NCBI GenBank assembly: GCA_017449415.1
Contig: JAFSJO010000051.1
Location: forward strand, 1-38,212
Length of the DNA: 38,212 nucleotides
Direction: 5' to 3'
From: Synergistaceae bacterium
Lineage (GTDB): Bacteria; Synergistota; Synergistia; Synergistales; Aminobacteriaceae
The notes under the pieces were generated by a model. The model saw only the letters and a list, made by a program, of their open reading frames with translations, did no database searches and was not told the DNA's origin. The position numbers and the translations under genes were made by a program. Shown here in pieces: positions 34,184 to 38,212 of the stretch; position 1 is the stretch's first letter, and the number at the start of each line of letters is the position of its first letter.

Positions 34184-35031
34184 ACAATCCCACTCCTTAA
34201 TATGCTTAAAAGTTCATGACTTATAAATCTGTCCTCGGTGTTGAGCCGCCCCAACGGTATGCTCTTGTTAGTCCCGTGGCAGTCGCTCCCGCCGGAGACG
34301 TAAAGCCCTCTCTTACGCGCCACATCAGCGAGCCACTCGCACTTCGAGACCTCGTACTTCGAATAGTAACATTCAAGTCCCTGAAGTCCGTACGAGGTCA
34401 GCTCGTCCAATGATGCCCTGAACTTGTCGACGGGAAGCTCTGGCTCACGTTCGCCGCCAAGGGGGTGCGCCCACACAGCTACGCCGCCGGAGGAGATGAT
34501 CGAGGAGATCGCGAACTCCGCGTCAATTTTATCATTGCCAGTCTTGCATTTGTCGATGAAGCTCTCGATCGCTTGGGCGCGTGTTGAGGCTCGACCTTTC
34601 GCGACGATCAAGTTGCCGAGGTGAGGTTTGCCGACGCTCGGGATCTTCAATAGATTTTGGATTTCGTCATCGGTGAAATTAATATCGAACTTGTCGTGAA
34701 GAAACTCGATGCGCTTGAAAAATTTCGCGTGCCTAAGATCGTCGCCAGCCCTCAAAACTTTAATGAAAGCCTCGCTAGTCTCGTCGTAGTTGAAGCCGAG
34801 TATGTGAGCCTTGCCGGTCTTCATTCGACACGAGAACTCAATACCCGCCACAAACTTTACAGGCTCGCCGCTGATGAGCTTCTTCATGGCCATCGCGCCT
34901 TTGATGGTGTCGTGGTCGGTTACGGCGAAAGTCTCGATCCCGGCCTCGCGCACCTTTGCCAACAACTCTTCGGGGCTGTACGTTCCGTCGGAAGCGTTCG
35001 TGTGAATGTGAAGATCTATTCTGCTTGACAT
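34180..35031 (-). CDS. PHP-domain phosphoesterase (YciV/RNase AM-like)
   Basis: A 283-residue metal-dependent phosphoesterase of the PHP family. Metal ligands appear in order: DLHIHTNASDGTYSPEEL near 6-23, VTDHDT near 38-43, GIEFSC near 63-68, H-containing VGKPHLGNLIVAKGR, VWAHPLG, and SGGSDCHG near the end. Related enzymes trim RNA 5' ends or hydrolyse 3',5'-bisphosphonucleotides; the substrate here is not fixed. The first ATG in frame (35100) precedes the PHP motif by an unsupported 23 residues. ATG 35031 sits directly after GGGAGGTAATC, so it is used. It overlaps the MacA-like gene by 4 bp. Confidence 0.88.
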   Translation of the reverse strand: MSSRIDLHIHTNASDGTYSPEELLAKVREAGIETFAVTDHDTIKGAMAMKKLISGEPVKFVAGIEFSCRMKTGKAHILGFNYDETSEAFIKVLRAGDDLRHAKFFKRIEFLHDKFDINFTDDEIQNLLKIPSVGKPHLGNLIVAKGRASTRAQAIESFIDKCKTGNDKIDAEFAISSIISSGGVAVWAHPLGGEREPELPVDKFRASLDELTSYGLQGLECYYSKYEVSKCEWLADVARKRGLYVSGGSDCHGTNKSIPLGRLNTEDRFISHELLSILRSGIV

Positions 35032-35056
35032 GATTACCTCCCTATCTTTGAGGGTG

Positions 35057-35062
35057 AGTATA
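35057..35062 (-). promoter_or_regulatory. -10 element for the PHP gene
   Basis: TATACT on the minus strand lies 25 nt before ATG 35031, between the GarR-like gene's terminator and the PHP ribosome binding site. No clear -35. Confidence 0.4.
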
Positions 35063-35098
35063 ACGCGGCGTTGTGGAAAATTTTTGAAGCCTGAAGAC

Positions 35099-35129
35099 AA
35101 AAAGATCAGGAGCTTTCAAACTCCTGACC
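35099..35129 (-). terminator. Rho-independent terminator of the GarR-like gene, built from a heptad
   Basis: On the minus strand a 9-bp stem (35121-35129 with 35104-35112, one wobble) closes an 8-nt loop and is followed by five T (35099-35103). One arm is the last heptad (GTCAGGA) of array F. Confidence 0.85.
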
Positions 35130-35156
35130 CTTGATCCTAATTCTTAATCCCTAATT
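35122..35156 (-). repeat. Heptad array F (5 degenerate units, purine strand minus)
   Basis: On the minus strand: AATTAGG, GATTAAG, AATTAGG, ATCAAGG, GTCAGGA. The first unit contains the TAG stop and last codon of the GarR-like gene; the last unit is a terminator arm. It is more degenerate than arrays A-E but in strict 7-bp phase. Confidence 0.7.
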
Positions 35157-36047
35157 CCGAGTTATTTCGGTGTTCGCCATCTTCTCATAGACGAGAGCGA
35201 GCGCGCTGTGATCTTTCTGTCCGTTGCCGTCGGCGTGAAGTATCTTCATCATCTCGGCCACCTGAACAGTCAGCGGTATCGGCGAGTCGACGCTCTTGGC
35301 CGCGTCCATGACGTTGGCGAGGTCTTTGATGTGAAGATCAATCTTGAAGCCGGGCTTGAAATTCCTGTCCATGATCATCGGAGCTTTCGCGTCCATGACC
35401 GTAGAGCCTGCAAGTCCGCCGCGGATCGCCTTGAAAATCGCTTCGGGGTCAACGCCAGCTTTCTTGCCGAGCATGAGAGCCTCGCTGAGTGCCGCAATGT
35501 TCACAGCCACGATGACCTGATTGCAGAGCTTCGTTACGTTGCCCGCGCCAATGCCTCCGCACAGAACGACGCTCGAACCCATGGCTTTCAAGACAGGCTC
35601 GAATTTATCGAAGACTTCTTTTTTGCCGCCGACCATGAAGCTGAGAGTTCCGTCGATGGCCTTAGGCTCGCCACCTGACACGGGAGCGTCAAGCATCTCG
35701 ACCCCAAATTTCGCCAATGCGTCAGCGATCTCCCGGCTAGCGATCGGGTTGATTGAGGACATGTCGATAAAGGTCGCGCCTTTCTCCATATGCTCGGCGA
35801 CTTTGCCATCTTCGAGCATAACGCTCTTGACCTGCGGCGAGTTCGGGAGCATCGTAAGCACAAGCTCGACCCCCTTGGCAGCATCAGCAGCACTCGAAGC
35901 CTTGACGGCCTTGCCCTTGCCAAACTCAACGACTTCATCAGCCGGAGCGGAGGATCTGTTGAAGACTCGAAGCTCGTGCCCAGCCTTGATTAAATTCTTG
36001 GCCATAGGCTTGCCCATAATGCCGAGACCGATAAAACCGATTTTCAT
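35151..36047 (-). CDS. garR: Beta-hydroxyacid dehydrogenase, 2-hydroxy-3-oxopropionate reductase-like
   Basis: A 298-residue NAD(P)-dependent enzyme of the 3-hydroxyisobutyrate dehydrogenase family. The dinucleotide loop is GFIGLGIMGKPMAKNL at 4-19. The substrate motif DAPVSGGEPKA is near 120-130 and the catalytic lysine sits in GNVTKLCNQ near 168-176. The pattern is closest to tartronate-semialdehyde reductase (GarR/GlxR), which makes glycerate; other beta-hydroxyacids are possible. GGGAGGTAA precedes ATG 36047. Upstream is an extended -10 (36080-36088). The stop codon lies in heptad array F, which also supplies the terminator. No glyoxylate or glucarate genes are adjacent. Confidence 0.85.
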   Translation of the reverse strand: MKIGFIGLGIMGKPMAKNLIKAGHELRVFNRSSAPADEVVEFGKGKAVKASSAADAAKGVELVLTMLPNSPQVKSVMLEDGKVAEHMEKGATFIDMSSINPIASREIADALAKFGVEMLDAPVSGGEPKAIDGTLSFMVGGKKEVFDKFEPVLKAMGSSVVLCGGIGAGNVTKLCNQVIVAVNIAALSEALMLGKKAGVDPEAIFKAIRGGLAGSTVMDAKAPMIMDRNFKPGFKIDLHIKDLANVMDAAKSVDSPIPLTVQVAEMMKILHADGNGQKDHSALALVYEKMANTEITRN

Positions 36048-36079
36048 GAAAAATTACCTCCCTTTTGGAATGTGTCTCT

Positions 36080-36088
36080 ATTGTAACA
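36080..36088 (-). promoter_or_regulatory. Extended -10 promoter of the GarR-like gene
   Basis: TGTTACAAT (TG-n-TACAAT) on the minus strand, 33 nt before ATG 36047. The expected -35 position falls inside heptad array G. Confidence 0.5.
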
Positions 36089-36099
36089 TTACGCGCTCA

Positions 36100-36113
36100 A
36101 CTCCTAACTCCTA
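36100..36113 (-). repeat. Heptad array G (2 units, purine strand minus)
   Basis: Two copies of TTAGGAG on the minus strand, with partial units on each side. It lies in the 115-bp divergent promoter region, at the -35 positions of both the GarR-like gene and thrS. It is the only array not next to a stop codon. Confidence 0.7.
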
Positions 36114-36123
36114 ACTGAAAAAG

Positions 36124-36132
36124 TGTTATACT
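36124..36132 (+). promoter_or_regulatory. Extended -10 promoter of thrS
   Basis: TGTTATACT (TG-n-TATACT) lies 31 nt before the thrS ATG. The leader is too short for a T-box or other riboswitch, and none is seen. Confidence 0.55.
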
Positions 36133-36162
36133 TGCCGAAAAGTTAAGGAGGAAAATATTTTT

Positions 36163-37878
36163 ATGAACGATGCTGATCTCGAAGTCCTGCGACACAGTAC
36201 AGCGCACTTGATGGCTCAGGCTGTGTTGAGGCTGTACCCCGGCACTCATTTCGGAGTCGGCCCGGCGATCAAGGACGGATTTTATTACGACATCGACGTA
36301 GCTGGCACGATAACGGAGAGCGACCTCCCGGCAATCGAAGCGGAGATGAAAAAAATTTCCAAGGCCGGCGAGGCTATTACCCGCGTCGAGATGACCAAGG
36401 ACGAAGCGTTGAAGCTCTTCGCGAACGATCCATACAAGACAGAATTAATTTCGGAGATTGACGCGCCGACTGTTTCGGTTTACAAGCAAGGCGAGTATGC
36501 TGACCTCTGCAGGGGGCCTCATGTCTCGGACGCTTCGGAGCTTAAACACTTCAAGCTGCTTTCGGTGGCGGGCGCGTACTGGCGCGGGAGCGAGAAGAAC
36601 AAAATGTTGACGCGAATTTATGGCACGGCGTTCGCGACACACGACGAGCTGAAAGCCCACCTCAAACGCCTAGAGGAGGCCAAGCTCCGCGACCATAGAA
36701 AACTCGGAAAAGATTTAGACCTCTTCAGCCTCCACGAGGAGGGGCCGGGCTTCCCGTTCTTCCACCCGAAAGGCGTTGCGATCATGAACACGCTCATAGA
36801 CTTTTGGAGGCGCGAACATAACAGGCGAGGTTACACTGAGATAAAGACACCTCAGATATTAGATCGCGAGCTGTGGCTCAGGTCGGGACACTGGGATCAC
36901 TACCGCGAGAACATGTACTTCACTGAGATCGACGAGAAGCCTTACGCCATCAAGCCGATGAACTGCCCGGGCAGCATTCTGGTTTACAAGACACAGCTGC
37001 GGAGCTACAGGGACTTGCCGATGAGGCTCGCCGAGCTTGGAATAGTTCACCGTCATGAGCGCAGCGGCGTGCTGCATGGCCTGATGAGAGTTCGCTGCTT
37101 CACTCAGGACGATGCTCACACGTACATCGAGCCGTCGCAGATTAAAGAGGAAGTTACGGCGATCATGGAGCTGGATAAATATTTCTACAACGACGTGTTC
37201 GGCTTCAAATATTCCGTGGAGCTTTCGACCCGCCCGGAGGACTCTATGGGGACGGACGAGCAGTGGGAGGCCGCCGAGAACGCATTGAAAGACGCGCTCG
37301 AAAGCACAGGCACGCCCTACACGATCAACCCCGGCGACGGAGCTTTCTATGGCCCAAAGATTGATTTCCACCTCGAAGACTGCATCGGCAGGACGTGGCA
37401 GTGTGGAACGATACAGCTCGATTTCCAGATGCCCGGACGCTTCGGCGTTACGTACATCGGCGAGGACGGCGCAGAACATACGCCCGTGTTGATTCACAGA
37501 GTTGTCTTTGGGAGCGTCGAGAGATTTTTAGGTATCCTGATTGAGCATTACGCAGGAGCTTTCCCGTATTGGCTCGCGCCCGTGCAGGTCAAGATAATCC
37601 CGATATCGGACTCGCACCTCGACTACGCCAACAAGCTAAAGGAGACTTTCAGCGATTGGGGGCTTCGTGTTGAGATAGACACGCGCTCGGAGAAGCTCGG
37701 AAAGAAGATCCGCGAGGCTCAACTCCAGAAAGTCCCGTATATGCTGGTCGTGGGTGATAAGGAGCAGGCCGAGGGCAAAGTCGGAGTCCGTGAACGCTCG
37801 AAAGGCGACCTTGGCTCAATGACGCTCGACGAGTTCAAAAAAGTTCTCGACAGCGAATTTAATCCTTTGAAGCGTTGA
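36163..37878 (+). CDS. thrS: Threonyl-tRNA synthetase lacking the TGS domain
   Basis: Cytoplasmic class II synthetase that charges tRNA-Thr. The editing domain is present (RHSTAHLMAQA near 10-20 and CRGPH near 112-116, giving the editing histidines and cysteine). Next comes the catalytic core, with KPMNCPGSILVYK (zinc Cys), motif 2 RHERSGVLHGLMRVRCFTQDDAH, the late zinc His in LIHRVVFGSVERFLGIL, and the C-terminal anticodon domain (APVQVKIIPIS to the end). The usual 60-65-residue N-terminal TGS domain is absent: length is 571 aa, not about 640. A promoter and GGAGG lie directly upstream, so it was not missed. The missing domain is not needed for editing or charging in studied enzymes. Confidence 0.96.
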   Translation: MNDADLEVLRHSTAHLMAQAVLRLYPGTHFGVGPAIKDGFYYDIDVAGTITESDLPAIEAEMKKISKAGEAITRVEMTKDEALKLFANDPYKTELISEIDAPTVSVYKQGEYADLCRGPHVSDASELKHFKLLSVAGAYWRGSEKNKMLTRIYGTAFATHDELKAHLKRLEEAKLRDHRKLGKDLDLFSLHEEGPGFPFFHPKGVAIMNTLIDFWRREHNRRGYTEIKTPQILDRELWLRSGHWDHYRENMYFTEIDEKPYAIKPMNCPGSILVYKTQLRSYRDLPMRLAELGIVHRHERSGVLHGLMRVRCFTQDDAHTYIEPSQIKEEVTAIMELDKYFYNDVFGFKYSVELSTRPEDSMGTDEQWEAAENALKDALESTGTPYTINPGDGAFYGPKIDFHLEDCIGRTWQCGTIQLDFQMPGRFGVTYIGEDGAEHTPVLIHRVVFGSVERFLGILIEHYAGAFPYWLAPVQVKIIPISDSHLDYANKLKETFSDWGLRVEIDTRSEKLGKKIREAQLQKVPYMLVVGDKEQAEGKVGVRERSKGDLGSMTLDEFKKVLDSEFNPLKR

Positions 37879-38212
37879 GGACGAGATTAATTTATTCCAA
37901 ACGCGGCGGGGCGTGCTTTGTGCCTCACATTGCGCTGGCTCAGGTCTTCTCGCGGACAGCGTCTCGAGCCGGGCTGAAACTCGTAATGACTCAAGGCTTC
38001 TCGCCGCGAGCCAAGATCAGTTTCGCGCCTGAACTCCCTGCCGGGGTCGTAGCTCTTGCGGAGGTCGTCGACATGTATTTTGATGAAGATGTCGGCTCGG
38101 ATCTGATCCCGCGAATGAATGCCGCGCTGCCCGAGGGGTTCGAGATCTCGCGAGTGATCTTTCCGCGTGAGGACGCGCCGTCGCTTGGGAAGTCTTGCCA
38201 CTACGCCGAGTA
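37875..38212 (+). CDS. DUF2344 / radical SAM-linked protein (TIGR03936-like), 3' end outside window
   Basis: The plus strand stays open from TTG 37875 to the window edge (112 codons). It reads MRTRLIYSKRGGACFVPHIA, then AQVFSRTASRAGLKLVMTQGFSPRAKISFAPELPAGV. This is the pattern of the DUF2344 domain found next to or fused with a B12-binding radical SAM protein and often near ribosome-linked genes. Its function is unknown. TTG overlaps the thrS stop as TTGA, so it is probably in the thrS operon. The ribosome binding site is weak, so an alternative start is possible. A minus-strand frame here (37887-38201) is a shadow. The radical SAM partner, if any, lies outside the window or elsewhere. Confidence 0.78.
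   Translation, partial: MRTRLIYSKRGGACFVPHIALAQVFSRTASRAGLKLVMTQGFSPRAKISFAPELPAGVVALAEVVDMYFDEDVGSDLIPRMNAALPEGFEISRVIFPREDAPSLGKSCHYAE

Noticed and set aside
36130-36162. T-box leader for thrS
   Set aside because: The predicted leader is only about 25 nt, too short for a T-box.
36859-37497. 212-codon minus-strand frame opposite thrS
   Set aside because: Antisense shadow within the thrS catalytic core; no supported start.
37887-38201. 104-codon minus-strand frame at the window end
   Set aside because: The plus strand is open throughout and reads as a DUF2344 protein, so the minus frame is a shadow.

Overview
This 38.2 kb window is bacterial chromosome from a diderm. It carries MacA-type and Wzz-type envelope proteins and type II pseudopilins. 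It also has a complete V-type ATPase operon, a dcw-type division cluster, a DciA-like helicase-loader gene beside mnmG, and many TTG starts with strong AGGAG ribosome binding sites. This mix best fits the Synergistota, probably a host-associated Synergistaceae. That placement is an inference from gene content, not a phylogeny. Coding density is high, no rRNA or tRNA gene was seen, and most of the window is core genome.

Layout. 1-7045 (mostly minus strand): rsmH, ftsL-like, ftsI, murE and murF (cut by the window edge). The cluster is split between ftsI and murE by a plus-strand DUF4405/DUF4491 membrane pair. 7081-7986: a periplasmic thioredoxin with its own terminator and an unrecognised HTH/coiled-coil protein. 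8155-11281 (plus): glpX, a dedA-family gene and comM, overlapping one another. 11277-11719: a small four-helix-bundle gene inside inverted 7-bp repeat arrays. 11718-16168 (minus): Wzz-like protein, Asp/Glu racemase, dciA-like gene and mnmG. 16422-25265 (plus): a nine-gene V-ATPase operon (H-I-K-E-C-F-A-B-D) with a sigma70-like promoter and a strong terminator. Its c-ring subunit keeps the sodium ligands. 25283-27728 (plus): hflK, an SGNH hydrolase and hflC. 27769-31778 (minus): cheV, an unknown gene, rpoD and an ion channel. 31930-32858 (plus): two pseudopilins. 32918-36047 (minus): a PHP phosphoesterase, a MacA-like adaptor and a GarR-like dehydrogenase. 36163-38212 (plus): a thrS without the TGS domain, then a DUF2344 gene cut by the window edge.

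The most unusual structure is a family of strictly 7-bp tandem repeats, consensus TKAGGRR, at seven places: 11279, 11689, 18830, 27733, 32849/32894, 35122 and 36100. All but the last contain or abut stop codons. At 11277-11719 two inverted 32-bp arms (26 identities counted by eye) bracket a gene of the four-helix-bundle (IVP/bAvd-like) family, and the last array supplies its Shine-Dalgarno sequence. At 18842-18881, 32863-32916 and 35104-35129 the same arms sit back to back without a gene and fold into hairpins of 16, 24 and 9 bp. At 27733 and 36100 only one arm is present. This looks like an autonomous element plus gene-less hairpin and half-site derivatives, comparable in layout to RAYT/REP or IS/MITE pairs. 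The activity of the four-helix-bundle protein is unknown.
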